64,000 bases of DNA from Caulochytrium protostelioides (GCA_003615045.1 ML014117.1:186001-250000), one strand, 5' to 3'. Positions 1-10,117 are shown, counted from the first letter of the stretch. Numbers and translations are program-made. The notes: generated by a model from the letters alone, not told the origin.

Positions 1-144
1 ACTTGTCGAAGTCCAATATCGTCGCCGCGACTCACAGTCACGGCGCAGGCGGATACTAACGCTGGCGTTGACACCGAGAGCGAAAGCGAGAGCGACTACG
101 TCGATGGGCAAAGTCACCATGACGCGTTTGATCCAGAACTATAG
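1..144 (+). CDS. 3' end of an unidentified gene (partial)
   Basis: Reading from base 1 the frame is open for 47 codons and ends at a TAG at 142-144. The peptide tail is strongly acidic (alternating D/E/S, with the stretch DTESESESDYVDG) and finishes HHDAFDPEL, which looks like the disordered C-terminus of a real protein rather than a random frame. It could equally be a last exon. The rest lies outside the window, so no family can be named. Confidence 0.35.
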   Translation, partial: TCRSPISSPRLTVTAQADTNAGVDTESESESDYVDGQSHHDAFDPEL

Positions 145-399
145 ACAGAGATACAGGCAGAGTTCCATGTAGAGCAGGATGGAGCGGCGTACGCACTGTC
201 TCGCCGATAAGCCTCGCTCTTTCCTGGCCAGTTGACCACGCAGCAGGTTCTGCGTCTGTTACCAGGTCGGACAAGGATTTACATGAATATGACAGTAGGT
301 CTTGTACAAAGGGATAAAGGAGAAGGGAGCGTCATCAGCCATGAAATCCGCGTGGAATGCGAGGAGGAGACCACGGCCGCGGTTATATCACAGGTCGGC

Positions 400-3389
400 T
401 TAACGCTTACGGCGCGGATCATCATACGCATCGCTCTCGTGCTGCCGCTTACGCGACATCCCGCCCGGGCTATATCCACCATCATCACGCATGTTGCCGC
501 GACCGTAACGGCCACCATCCGGGCCGCCGCCGCCGCGCGGCGGACCGCCGCCCGAACCACTCCCGGCGTCCTGGCCAAACGAGTTTGGCAAGCCAGGGCC
601 GCCGCCGTTGTAGTTGTTGTTGTTGTAGCCACCACGGCCGCCCATATTCCCTGACCCACCGCGGCCACTCCCATTGCTGTTGCTGCTGCTGTTGTAGTTG
701 GCGTTGCCGCCGCCGCTGCCCTGGCTGTTGTAGTTGGCTTGCGGGGGGTAGCCGCCGGCGCTGGGCGGGCCGCTGCTGTGCGGCGATTGGTGGCCGGTAG
801 TGCCGGCATAGCCGCCGCCGCGAGCGCCCTGGTTATAGTTTCCATAGCCACCTTGGTTGCCGGCGAACCCGCCGGGCCCGCCAGGCATGCCAGCCATCGC
901 GGACGGCGGTCCGCCTCCGGCATTGTAGGGTGCATACGGCGCGGCGCCGCTGCTGTTGCCGCCGCCGGCGTTGTTGTAGTTCGAGTAGCGGCTCGGCGGC
1001 GCCACGCGACCCGCGCCGCCCAGATGGGCGCCGGGCATCAGCCCGACGCCGGCGGCACCGCCGACGTTGCCGGGGGACGCGTTCATCGGCACGAGCTCGA
1101 GGCCGTTGGCAATGTCCATGCGCTGAAAGCCGATGTCGGGCTCCTCCACCACATAGCCGGGCTCGACGGTGCCGCCACCGCGCCGCGACATGACCATGTG
1201 GCGGCGGTCGGCGTCCGTCAGCCGCGTCACCGGGAACACGGTATCGCCGCGGTCGTAGTTGAACATATCTTTGGGTCCGAACCCACAGCCCCAGCCCAGC
1301 TTGAGGATCGTGCCCGAGAAGGGCATCTTCTGCAGCGTCTGGCGGACGCGCTCGGCCTCCATGCGCGTCGCCAGCTTGACAAACGCGTTGAACTTCGGAT
1401 AGTTGATCGTCACGGTATCGACGCGGCCGACCGTCTCAAAGAGCTCACGCAGGGTCTCCTTCGTGATTTGGGGCGTGATGCCGCCCACGTAGACGGTCCG
1501 CGACAGGACCTTGATGTGGCCCGGCGGCAGGGTCGGGTCGGGCGTCGGCGGCGCGCATGCCGGCTCCGCACCGTCCCCGCCGTTTGCCGCCGCATTCGGC
1601 GCCGCCATGGCCGCCGTGCCCTGGTTAAATACGTTTGCCAGACCCGTCGGCGCTGGCGCGCCGTTGTTCGTGCCGTACGGTGCCGGCGCGTTCGGGAGCG
1701 CGTGGCGACCGGGAGCCGCGGCTGCGGCACCCGTTGCGGCAGCTAAGGGTCCCGCAAGACTGTGGAGCGACCCGTGCCACACATGGCAACCACGTGTTAA
1801 GACCACATTAGCGAGTCGTTTAAGGGATAAGGAAGCCCCCCGTGAACCCCCACATATGACATACGGAACACAAATCAAGCGTATTTATGATGCCGTGTGT
1901 CACACGTCGTGTAAGGAAAACCACAAATATCATGCACAAGGCGATACATGTTGTCGTGGTTGGTGTCGTCATTGTCGTTGTAATTCGTCGTCGCGTATCG
2001 GTCGTCAAGTGGAGTCCATTGAGTCACATCGTCGTGGTTATGATACGTGAGTTATCCATAGAGATAGTATCGATATCGATAAGGAGAAATGTCCAAGTCC
2101 AAGGCCCAGGAGACAAAACACCGTAACGTGCCAAGCACATGACATATCAAAAATATCCAATATCAGAAGCCACAATATTGGTAGTTGTATCGTCAGATAT
2201 ACGTCGGAGACCAGCCAGAAGGGGGGGTCGATGAACGGTAGACGTTGGTTGCGAACATTGAATCGTAGCAACGAAATAACAACGAAGTCAAATCGCGTTG
2301 CCCATGTAGCCCATCACCAATCGCGAAAATAGACGTCATTAGGCATCAAGCAAATAAAGTCGAGTGAGTCGAATCCGGCCATGAGTGACAGGAAGCGCAG
2401 GTACCCAACGAAACACGAAGAATCGCCAGGAGTAATAAGAAAAAATCGAAGAGAGATCGTGGCAAACGCGGTGAGTACATCCAGAACATTCGGTTGACCG
2501 CTCAACATTGTCGTGATGACATCGAAGATCTCACGCGAAAGCATTACCTTGCAAGGTTGGCCAGCAGGTTCGCTGGTGCACCCGGCTGCTGGCCCGGCTG
2601 CTGACCCTGCTGTGCGGCTTGGGCCACGAGTCCGAGCAGCGACGTCAGCTGCGCCAAGGGGTTCGCGGCCGTCGCGGCGGCCCCAGGAGCAGCCGTCGCG
2701 GCCTGGGCCTGGGCCTGCTGCAGAAGCGGGAGCAGGTCGGCCAAGTTCGGGACCGACGGGACCGCCGCGGCCGCGCCGGGCACGGCAGGCGCGGCCGAGC
2801 CGGCCTGGTAGGGGTTCGGAGGCAACGCGGATGCGGTGCCTGCCGGGCGCCGCGGGTCGAGCGCCGGCGCGCCGGCGGCAGGGCCGGATGCCGGGACGGG
2901 CGAGTCGGTGGCGGCCGTCGATGCCGCGGCCGAGGAAGACCGGCCCGCAGCAGGGATAGGTTTCTGGTCGCGATCCGAGAAGTGGGTGTCCAGGATGTCG
3001 TCGATGATCTGGGCGTCGTAGATGCCGCGGGAGGCCCAAAACACCACGCAGCGGCGCATTTTCGCTTTGATATCATCGGAAACGTCGCGGGTGAGGTCGC
3101 CGAGCGCGGCGAAGAGACGCGACTGAATCCGCGGAATAAACGCCTTCTCGGCGGCGTTGGTGCTGGCGCTGGCCTTGGCGGTGATGGAGGCCAGGATATA
3201 CATACATGCGAGCTTCAGCGACGGCCGGGCGTCCCGAATAAAGGTCATCAGGATCGTGACGACCGCGTCCGCGTCGGTCGCGAGCGAGAGCGCGACCTTG
3301 GTCATCGCGTCAATCACGCTCTTGCTTTCAGGTCGCTTCTGCTTGGCAAGGCCGCGCAGCTCCTGCTGCCAGTCCTGTAGTGAGGACAT
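400..3389 (-). CDS. NRD1: Nrd1/Seb1/SCAF8-like CID-RRM transcription termination factor
   Basis: Proposed exons are 3389-2548 and 1759-400, joined across a 788-bp GT-AG intron with matching phase, giving 733 aa. Residues 1-140 resemble a CTD-interacting domain (CID) that binds the RNA polymerase II C-terminal repeat; it starts MSSLQDWQQELRGLAKQK. A Pro/Ala/Gln-rich linker follows. At about 369-440 there is an RRM (RTVYVGGITPQITKETLREL) followed directly by GWGCGFGPKDMFNYDRG, the extension typical of Nrd1, Seb1 and SCAF4/8. The tail is Gly/Asn/Ser-rich and ends in basic DDPRRKR. In yeasts these proteins couple polymerase II to termination of non-coding and coding RNAs in the nucleus. The start is the first ATG ahead of the CID. 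The intron is unusually long and less GC-rich than the exons. The family call is firm; whether it behaves like Nrd1 or Seb1 cannot be told. Confidence 0.85.
1760..2547 (-). other. Long intron of the Nrd1/Seb1-like gene
   Basis: The donor GTAATG follows exon 1 at 2547 and the acceptor CACAG ends at 1760; both leave a codon split after its second base. The interior is visibly poorer in G+C than the flanking exons and has stops in every frame. At 788 bp it is by far the longest intron supported in this window. Confidence 0.7.
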
Positions 3390-3984
3390 TGTGCAAGAAT
3401 CGGCGGGACCAGACGGGGAGACAGCCAGGACGGCGACGTTGCGGGGGCTAAGAAAGGGAGATAGATAGATCTGAAAAGGCGGCAATTACACTATGCTCGC
3501 TCGTGCGGAATCGAGAACAATTACAAATACTATAGAGCAGTGATTCGAGTCACGAGAGTGCCGCTGCGACATCGACACGGGGATGGTTGGATGTTGGCTC
3601 AACACGTCTCGTGCACCAACCACGAATCTTTTCCCAAACGTCACGGCATCCCAAAGATGATATAGTCGGCCGCCATGAACCATGGCACGCACAACATGCA
3701 GCTCCAGAGCGAGGTCATGGACTCGCCGTACCCGAGGCACTGCCACGGCGAGCCCGCTTCGCCCGCCATCGCGGCCACGCCCTGGAATTGGCGTCCGGGG
3801 ACGCCGTGGTGCAGCGGTCCCCGGGCATCCGGCCTGCGCTGAGCAGGCTGCCTGCAGCAGCCTGCCCAGGGCCATCGGCAGGGGGGACACGCCCCCGCTC
3901 GCTCATTGACACGCGCGCACGTCTGCTGCCCGATGTCGCCCGATGCCGGTTGTTGCCCCTGTCAGCTAATGGTTATCGCGCCCT

Positions 3985-3985
<1 letters not shown>

Positions 3986-4028
<43 letters not shown>
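3986..4028 (+). repeat. (GGC)n microsatellite
   Basis: About 14 tandem GGC units in intergenic DNA, followed by imperfect GGCGAC units. Confidence 0.9.
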
Positions 4029-4029
<1 letters not shown>

Positions 4030-4680
4030 CAGCGGCGGCGACGGCGGCTGGCACGCCGGAGAAGAGGGTCTCGGCCTTCACGGCTTTCCGGCAGTTCGCC
4101 GGCGCCCAGTCACGAGGGCACAGTGGCGCAGATAATTGCGGCGGGCGGAGGTGACTGTCTGTGGCGGTCGCCCATGACCAGACTTCAACTCAGCAAGACC
4201 CCAGTCTGGCCCCGCCCGGCTTGACGTACCAAAGTCGAGGCGAGTGAACTGTGTGGGCAGCGGTGCCGCAGGCACCGGCCAGGGACCCTTGACCCTGTCG
4301 GCAGGCCGGCCGGCATCCACGGAGGAACCCTGGGGACGCGCCTGAGTGAACGACGATCCGGCGCCTCGAACGCTCGGAGGCTGCGACTGGCGCGGCTGCC
4401 GGCGAAGCGGCGGTACCGTACCTAGGCAGAGGCCTACCGCGCACCAGCGTTGGCGGCTACGCCAATCTAGTGAGAAATTTGCCCGGCAAGTATCCCAATC
4501 CATAAGCTCCGCCAGGGTCCACTTTTTTTCATCCTCTTCCTGTGCTAGTCAGCAGAAGCCGGTATCAATACAATGTGTGGTGTCGTTTTCGTTCTCAGAG
4601 CATGGGTATTCCCACAGAGAATATGAAAATCTGACTTTCTAAACGAATGAGGCTCTTTCCATCATGCCGGCGACGGCATG

Positions 4681-4718
4681 TTCTCGCATGGAACAACTGT
4701 GCGAGAATGGAACAACTG
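4681..4718. repeat. Inverted repeat overlapping a 12-bp direct repeat
   Basis: TTCTCGCA at 4681-4688 is the exact reverse complement of TGCGAGAA at 4700-4707. The 12-mer ATGGAACAACTG occurs at 4688-4699 and again at 4707-4718. The structure lies just past the stop codon of the minus-strand glycosyltransferase-like gene, so it would be in its 3' UTR. Confidence 0.7.
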
Positions 4719-4730
4719 CCTGACGTCACG

Positions 4731-6110
4731 TCACGCCTGTTTTGAAGCTGATGACGCATCGGAGACCGAGGACGAGACGGACCGCGAACGGGGCTTGGGA
4801 CTGCTGGTGCGCTCGGCCTGCTGCTCGAGCGCATACCGAATCGCCCGATCGCGTTCGGCTTCCGTCATGAACTTGCGGCCGTGCAAATGGCGGAGTTGCT
4901 GCTCGGCACCATCATGAGGATAGTTAAGAAACACCCCGTACTGGTCATGCACGGCCAGCCGCTCCTCCATCGTGGCGCCGCTTCGGCGGCACTGCGCTGT
5001 CATCGCCTGGCCGTAAGTATCCTCGATGAAATCGCCACGGCTAAACTTGAAGGCAGCGCCACTCGCATGCACCATGATGCGGTAATAACGTGCCGTCCGC
5101 ATGAGGTGGTTGCGATCATAGAAAAAGAAAAGACGGCGTAAGGGCACGCCGTAGTCGGGCATCGCGTCGGCCGGCGGCAAGCCCCGCGCGGGGGCAATCC
5201 GGTCCGCATAGCTCAAACTCCGCTTGCCCATAAACGCGATATACTGCACCGCCTCCGAGTGCCGCTCCATGCACGACACGAGGCCGTGGATATCGATGGG
5301 GGCGATAAACTCCCAGTCATGCTGCAGCTGCAGGATGTAGGGCGACTGCGCGAACCACATACCGAGCTTCACCGCCCACGCAAACCCGATCCGGCCGGCG
5401 TCGAACGGCGCCGCCTCGATAAACCGCACGACCGCCCGCGGGCGACGCTGCGGCAGCGGCACTGTGGTCTCTATCTCCATCGATGCATGCGTGGGGTGGG
5501 CGGCGTAGAACCGCTGCAGCTGCTGGATGGGCGGCGGCGGCAGCGCTGCATCGGCCTCGGCCAGCGAGGCATAGTACTCGGTCAGCCGAAAGGGCCGCGC
5601 CTCGTGACGCGTAAAGTGGAACGCCATCGACCGTGTCACCGCGTGCTGGGCCCGCGGGTAATGCCCCACCACCCAGGTCTTGGTGGCGGCCACATAGGCG
5701 TGGTACCGCTCGGCCGACTCGGCCGTGATGCGTCCTGATTTGTGGGCCTCCTCCTCGGCCAGCGTATACCCGTCGAACACGAGCGTAAGCGGACACTGGG
5801 AGATCCCAGGCAAATGCGCCAGTGACTCGATGACTTGCTGGACCATGGCGATCGACGGGTTGCTGCGAATCGGCGAGGAGGTCAGCACCACGTCGACACA
5901 CGCCGGGTCGACGGGCAGGAGCATGTCCGCCCGGGTTTTGGGCTCGCGGAGGGCCCGAGGCGCCGGCATCGCCGGGCGGTCCCGCCGCGCTGCGATGACT
6001 GCGTCCACGGTCGCATCAAACTCCGACGCGCGGATGGCTTCACGCGACCCACCCGAAAACAGTGAGGTATGAAAACCGTGCAGCTCCGCTGCATGTTCAG
6101 GGGAAGCCAT
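4731..6110 (-). CDS. Putative glycosyltransferase (GT-A-like), orphan
   Basis: A single 459-aa exon with no signal peptide or membrane segment. Residues 72-120 carry a GT-A-like opening: VDVVLTSSPIRSNPSIAMVQ, then a strand leading into VFDGY (111-115). Around 259-270 is ILQLQHDWEFIAP, where HDW (264-266) sits where DXD-type sugar-nucleotide/metal motifs lie in other GT-A enzymes. Further on are FIEDTYGQ (361-368), a plausible catalytic-acid segment, and a conserved-looking FLNYPHDGAEQQLRHLHGRK. The last ~40 residues are Ser/Arg-rich and probably disordered. I do not recognise a named family; the assignment rests on motif spacing. Without a signal or anchor it would act in the cytosol, unless an N-terminal exon is missing. 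Confidence 0.6.
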   Translation of the reverse strand: MASPEHAAELHGFHTSLFSGGSREAIRASEFDATVDAVIAARRDRPAMPAPRALREPKTRADMLLPVDPACVDVVLTSSPIRSNPSIAMVQQVIESLAHLPGISQCPLTLVFDGYTLAEEEAHKSGRITAESAERYHAYVAATKTWVVGHYPRAQHAVTRSMAFHFTRHEARPFRLTEYYASLAEADAALPPPPIQQLQRFYAAHPTHASMEIETTVPLPQRRPRAVVRFIEAAPFDAGRIGFAWAVKLGMWFAQSPYILQLQHDWEFIAPIDIHGLVSCMERHSEAVQYIAFMGKRSLSYADRIAPARGLPPADAMPDYGVPLRRLFFFYDRNHLMRTARYYRIMVHASGAAFKFSRGDFIEDTYGQAMTAQCRRSGATMEERLAVHDQYGVFLNYPHDGAEQQLRHLHGRKFMTEAERDRAIRYALEQQAERTSSPKPRSRSVSSSVSDASSASKQA

Positions 6111-6710
6111 CCTTCCGGGCGGCCTCGTTTGCCGCCGTGAAGCAATGGTCCAATCAGGGTCGGCGATAATAAAGGATGCGAAGCGCGAAGGGTCTGATCA
6201 GGCGGCTCTCTCTATCTATCTGGCTGGGGTAACTCCGCCCCTGTCCGTATTTCTTCCGAACCCCGCTGAGGAAATGGTCCCGCCCAACCTGCATTCGACG
6301 ATGACAGTATGATACATCAAAAACAAAAAAGGGGCTGACTGGCCATCATGAGACCTAGAGGACCCCGACAGTGGAGGATCGGCGATGCCGCGTTCGCTTA
6401 ACGCTCATTAGGATCCCCGCACGAAAAAAAAAATAAAGCGACGGGTGCACGCCACCCTGAGCCATGGCCGCTCCTTGGTCTGCCCTCCAAGAGCACGACT
6501 GCGAAGACCGAGTGCAGAAGTGCAGAAAGCGTTGTGTGATGAATTCAGATGATGAATAATGAATTCAGATTGAAATACAATATAAACAAGGAAAAGGGCC
6601 CATCACGGCCAGCCGGTGGTCACATCCTATGATAGTCAGCGGGAAACGGACGCTTTTCAAAGCGCATGGGGAGAGAGAGCAAAGCGCGATATCAATACGA
6701 TATCAGAGAC
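6111..6710. other. Intergenic, 600 bp
   Basis: No gene seen. It is less GC-rich than average, with short A-runs near 6425 and 6580, and probably holds the promoter of the glycosyltransferase-like gene and the 3' UTR of the CsbD-like gene. Confidence 0.5.
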
Positions 6711-6941
6711 TTAGTTCAGAGCTTCGCGGATGTCGCCCGTGGCCTCGTGGAGCTGGCTCTGGACATGGTCACCGGCGGCCTTGGCCTGCTGCTTGACCTC
6801 CTCGGCCTTCTGGGCAGCGAGGCCCTGAGCGTTCTGGGCCTTGCCCTCGGCCTGAAGCTTCTCGTTGCCGGTCACGGAGCCCAGTGTCTCCTTCGCGGAG
6901 CCCATCATGCGGTCGCCAGCGCCAGTGTAAGTGGAAGTCAT
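6711..6941 (-). CDS. CsbD-like stress-response protein
   Basis: This 76-aa protein has the CsbD/YjbJ pattern: GAGDRMMGSAKETLGSVTGN followed by a long amphipathic Ala/Lys/Gln/Glu helix (KAQNAQGLAAQKAEEVKQQA). CsbD proteins are small, hydrophilic and general-stress-induced in bacteria, and relatives are scattered through fungi; the molecular role is poorly known. Length matches the usual 60-80 aa. The upstream region holds a TATA box, a 14-bp palindrome and a perfect CRE-type octamer, which suits a stress-inducible gene. The protein is complete and needs no intron. It may descend from a bacterial gene, but composition gives no sign of recent transfer. Confidence 0.8.
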   Translation of the reverse strand: MTSTYTGAGDRMMGSAKETLGSVTGNEKLQAEGKAQNAQGLAAQKAEEVKQQAKAAGDHVQSQLHEATGDIREALN

Positions 6942-7087
6942 GGTGAAGATGTGCTTTGTTGTTTGGTTGGTGTCGGGGAAGAGGTTCGAAGCGGTTGGTG
7001 ATTGCGAATCGTGGTGTTGATTGGTGGAGAGTAGTGATCAGAGGAGGTGGGGAGCAGGGAATGGTTCACATTGGCATGTAGACTACC

Positions 7088-7101
7088 GGTGACCGGTCAC
7101 C
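7088..7101. promoter_or_regulatory. 14-bp perfect palindrome near the CsbD transcription start
   Basis: GGTGACCGGTCACC reads the same on both strands. On the minus strand it lies a few bases downstream of the TATA box, where a dimeric factor could act on initiation. Confidence 0.45.
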
Positions 7102-7105
7102 AGCT

Positions 7106-7113
7106 TATTTATA
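7106..7113 (-). promoter_or_regulatory. TATA box of the CsbD-like gene
   Basis: TATAAATA on the minus strand, about 165 bp upstream of the CsbD-like ATG. It is one of few good TATA boxes in this GC-rich window. Confidence 0.55.
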
Positions 7114-7193
7114 CCCTTTCGGCTTCCCATGGATCCGACGATCATCATGGTTAATCTTAGTGGTTGAATGATGAAATGACGCGACGGCATGAA

Positions 7194-7201
7194 TGACGTC
7201 A
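7194..7201. promoter_or_regulatory. CRE/ATF-type site (TGACGTCA)
   Basis: A perfect palindromic CRE octamer about 80 bp upstream of the TATA box. In other fungi, Atf1/Sko1-class bZIP factors bind this site under osmotic and oxidative stress, which fits a CsbD-family target. The regulatory link is inferred. Confidence 0.45.
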
Positions 7202-7987
7202 AAAGTCCACCACGCGGCTTCGCGCCAAAGCATGCTTCTCCGTCGATCCTGGTCCCCGTCAGCACAGCCGTGATAAGCGACGGAGTCTGCCATGTAGCGT
7301 GCTCCCAAGCCCATCCCTGCAACAGCTGGAGTCGACTCTGTTTGGGCCAGCTCGGGCTCCCGTAGGCGCTCGGTCTGACCGCGTCTTATCGTCTTCATCG
7401 GCTCATGGCCAACCGAGTGGCACGCCGCCGTGCCTTCGATGTCTTTCGCACTTTTTATTGTCTTGCTTGCGCCGCAAACGACGTCGTTGCGCCGGTTTGT
7501 TAAAATGACCCGTCGGCTGGCCGCTTTGGCCACTTTTCCCCGACGTCTGGTGAGCGGTGGAGAAGGGCGCGAATGGCAATGCGAAGCCACGGCGGGGGAG
7601 CTTGGGGTCTTGCTCACGAATCCCTCCTGGCATCCTTTCCACCAGGCCCCAGTGTCACGACCCATGCCAGCGTCGGCAGAACGGCATCAAGGAACCCCAG
7701 ACGGCGCGGCACATCGTGGCCGTCCCGGCGCGCTCGCTACCACTTCCGCCATCGCCGCTGAGCACGCCTTCCGCCGCCGCCCGCTCGCAAACGCCGATTG
7801 GCGCGGGTGCCGGGCGACGGGCTCGCCAGATCGCCGGGCGGAGTCCACCTCGGGAAGCCGCGGTGCAACAAGTCCCAGCTACCCCGGTCGCAGGAGTCAC
7901 GGCGCAGCAGGATGATGGACGAGCCGCGCTGACTCACTGCCACCCGCTTCTCCCTTGCCGTCCGCTTCCGTTCAGGACGCCGCCGCC

Positions 7988-8947
7988 ATGACGACCACGT
8001 CTTTCTTTGGCAACCTGCTTGTCGCGTACGGCCCCGCGCTGGCCGTCTTCTTTGGCTATATTGCCCGCGATGCCCAGGATGTCATTCTCGCCATGTCAGG
8101 GTAAGCGGTTCCCGGGCGGCATCCGACTGCCACGTCATGACATGTGACCTAGTAGCCAGCGCATGATGGCATGTGGAAAGTAGGGCTCACATGACTTTGC
8201 AAAAAGCCATCCGTGGATCCATGCTCATGCTCATGCTTATGCTTATGCTTATGCTTATGCTTATGCTTATGCTCATGTTGATGCGATCACCATGCTCATC
8301 TTTCATTTTCGTTCATGACATTCGATGACGCCTAATACAGGGCGTTTGCCTGGCTGATCCCGGCGTTTATTACATCGCTGTTCTGGAATTTTATTCCAGT
8401 CTTGCATGAGACGCGCGTCGCCATCATCTTTATCGGTGTCGTCTTGCAAGAACTGTTCCGCGTGGGCTTCTTTTTGGTTATCGCGCGCGCAGAGTCCGGG
8501 CTCGACATGATCTCGCGCAATGCCCAGCCGTCGCTCAATCGCCCACGGTATGCGTTCGTAACAGGCTTCGGGTTTGGCATGATGTCCGGCGCCATCAGCT
8601 ACATCAATCAGCTCGCCCAGAGCCTGGGTCCCGGCTACATTGCTTGTACATCGTGTCCCGGAATCGACGTTTATTTTGCATCGGCGATTACCACGTGCTT
8701 CTTTATCGCACTGCACACCACGTGGCATCAATTCCTGTTTCAGGGACTCTGGACACCCTCGTGGCCGCGGATCGCAGCCCTGGCTTGGGTCACCCTCAGC
8801 CACATGGCCGCCTCGTGCAGCACGCTCCTCATCCCGTCTCACGTGCATCTCGGCTGCTTGATTGCATACGCCGTCATGCTCGTGATCTTGCTCATTAACC
8901 TGAGCGTCGTGACGCGGCCCATCCTACTCCATCTGAAGAGCACATAG
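7988..8947 (+). CDS. APH1: APH-1-like gamma-secretase subunit
   Basis: Exons 7988-8100 and 8341-8947 join in phase across a 240-bp intron, giving 239 aa. The protein is almost wholly hydrophobic with about seven membrane spans. The segment FGFGMMSGAISYINQLAQSL then GPG (exon 2) aligns with the animal APH-1 region containing the GxxxG packing motif and the following ALGPG. Conserved histidines also fit: FIALHTTWHQFLF and LSHMAAS match the APH-1 HxxW and SH patterns. APH-1 is the scaffold of the gamma-secretase intramembrane protease with presenilin, nicastrin and PEN-2 in the endomembrane system. Yeasts have lost it. The intron contains ATGCTT-type hexamer repeats. Start ATG lies in a GCCGCCATGA context. 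Confidence 0.85.
8221..8276 (+). repeat. Hexamer repeat (ATGCTT/ATGCTC)n inside the APH-1 intron
   Basis: About nine tandem six-base units differing only in the last base (T or C), entirely within the intron. Confidence 0.85.
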
Positions 8948-9517
8948 CGACACGGCACGGTACACCATATCACGACTGAACCGCACTGGCCCACCTGTAT
9001 ATACACAACGCGGTGCTCGACTATCATAGAATGAGAGGCATCCATGCGCGTAGGAGAGGCCTTGCCGCTGGTGATAATTGGTGCTAACTCTCCGAAGGTG
9101 GCACGTGAGCGGAAGATGTAGGCGTACACGATTTTTTTTTGGAATATCAGGGGAGGGCAGGGTGGAGGTGGAAAGGGCAGCGGCGGAAGGAGCGGACACA
9201 TCACACTCAAGGACGGAGACCCCCCAAGACGGAATGAGGCGGGAAGGGACGGGGAGGGAGGACGGCGGGATAACGATACAACCCATGCAGACGATGAAAA
9301 CGAAGGGCTCGACCATTCAGGCTTGTACATCAACATCGATTCCTCTCTACTGGTCACATCATGCACAATGCAGTTGACCTGACAAGATCTTACTAGCGAT
9401 GCATCGTATCATCCTCGCCTGCCGTCGTACCGTCAGCGGATAATGCCTCCCTTGTGATGGATGACGGCGTCCCCTATTCCCTGTCAGGGTATGTCGGTCG
9501 CCACAATTCATCGCCAT
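8948..9517. other. Intergenic between convergent APH-1 and a basic orphan protein
   Basis: No gene recognised. There is a short T-run near 9130 and a purine-rich stretch at 9145-9275. Confidence 0.5.
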
Positions 9518-10081
9518 CTACTCCTTCTTCTGGGCGACGATCTCCTTGACGATCGCGTGCTTCAACACTTGCGTGTTGACGGCGGTCTTGATATCGGCGA
9601 CCTGGCGCGCGGTTTGCACCTCCGAAGGCTTGCCAGCGGGCAATTTCTTAACTTCCTGCGCCAAGGTTTTGCGGAGCGTCTCCGGGTCGGCGGTCGCGTC
9701 GGCCACGCGGGGCTTCGCGGCGCCTGGGGCTGACTTGAGGTCGAGCGCTTCCTGACTCAGCCCCGTCTTCACGTTCGTCGACGCGATGCGGTGGATCGGG
9801 TTCGGGCCGAGAGCCTTGATAGCGTTGTCAACGCCACGCTTAGCGATCTGCGCATTGACGGCCTTCTTCACGACCTTGCCATTCTGGACACGGGAGACGC
9901 TAGCCTTCGTCGGCGAGCGCGAGGGCGAGCGCGCCGTGGCGTCGTCATCGCCGCCCTTCTTGGCCTTGGCGCTGCTAGCCGCCGCCTTGGTCGGGGTCTT
10001 GGGTGCCGCGGCGCCGTTGGCGGCCTTTTTGGGGGCGGTCACCTCGATGCTCGAGGCACGCTGGCGCAAGCTATACGGCAT
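9518..10081 (-). CDS. Small basic Ala/Lys-rich protein, unknown function
   Basis: The first ATG gives 187 aa starting MPYSLRQRASSIEV. The N-terminal third is disordered and rich in Lys, Ala, Ser and Thr, with SPSRSPTKAS-type phospho-motifs like those of histone-tail or chromatin-associated proteins. The C-terminal two thirds is more ordered (KKAVNAQIAKRGVDNAIKAL, then LRKTLAQEVKKL and a helix ending HAIVKEIVAQKKE). The frame stays open 12 codons further upstream to a strong splice-acceptor sequence (pyrimidine tract then TTGCAG, about 10118), so a 5' exon or a 5'-UTR intron is likely. I do not recognise the family; nuclear location is a guess. Confidence 0.6.
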   Translation of the reverse strand: MPYSLRQRASSIEVTAPKKAANGAAAPKTPTKAAASSAKAKKGGDDDATARSPSRSPTKASVSRVQNGKVVKKAVNAQIAKRGVDNAIKALGPNPIHRIASTNVKTGLSQEALDLKSAPGAAKPRVADATADPETLRKTLAQEVKKLPAGKPSEVQTARQVADIKTAVNTQVLKHAIVKEIVAQKKE

Positions 10082-10117
10082 GTTGGCTACTGCGGGGGGT
10101 GTCGGCGACGACTGCAA

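Larger units (their letters stand above)
3390..4730. other. Intergenic: upstream of the Nrd1-like gene and downstream of the glycosyltransferase-like gene
   Basis: No convincing gene. It contains an uninterrupted GGC run at about 3986-4028, and near 4680-4730 a small hairpin with a direct repeat and a TGACGTCA octamer, described separately. Confidence 0.5.
6942..7987. other. Intergenic between divergent CsbD-like and APH-1 genes
   Basis: About 1 kb shared by two divergently transcribed genes. The CsbD-proximal half holds the regulatory elements listed separately. The APH-1-proximal half (7400-7980) has open frames in several directions but none with recognisable protein character. Confidence 0.5.
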
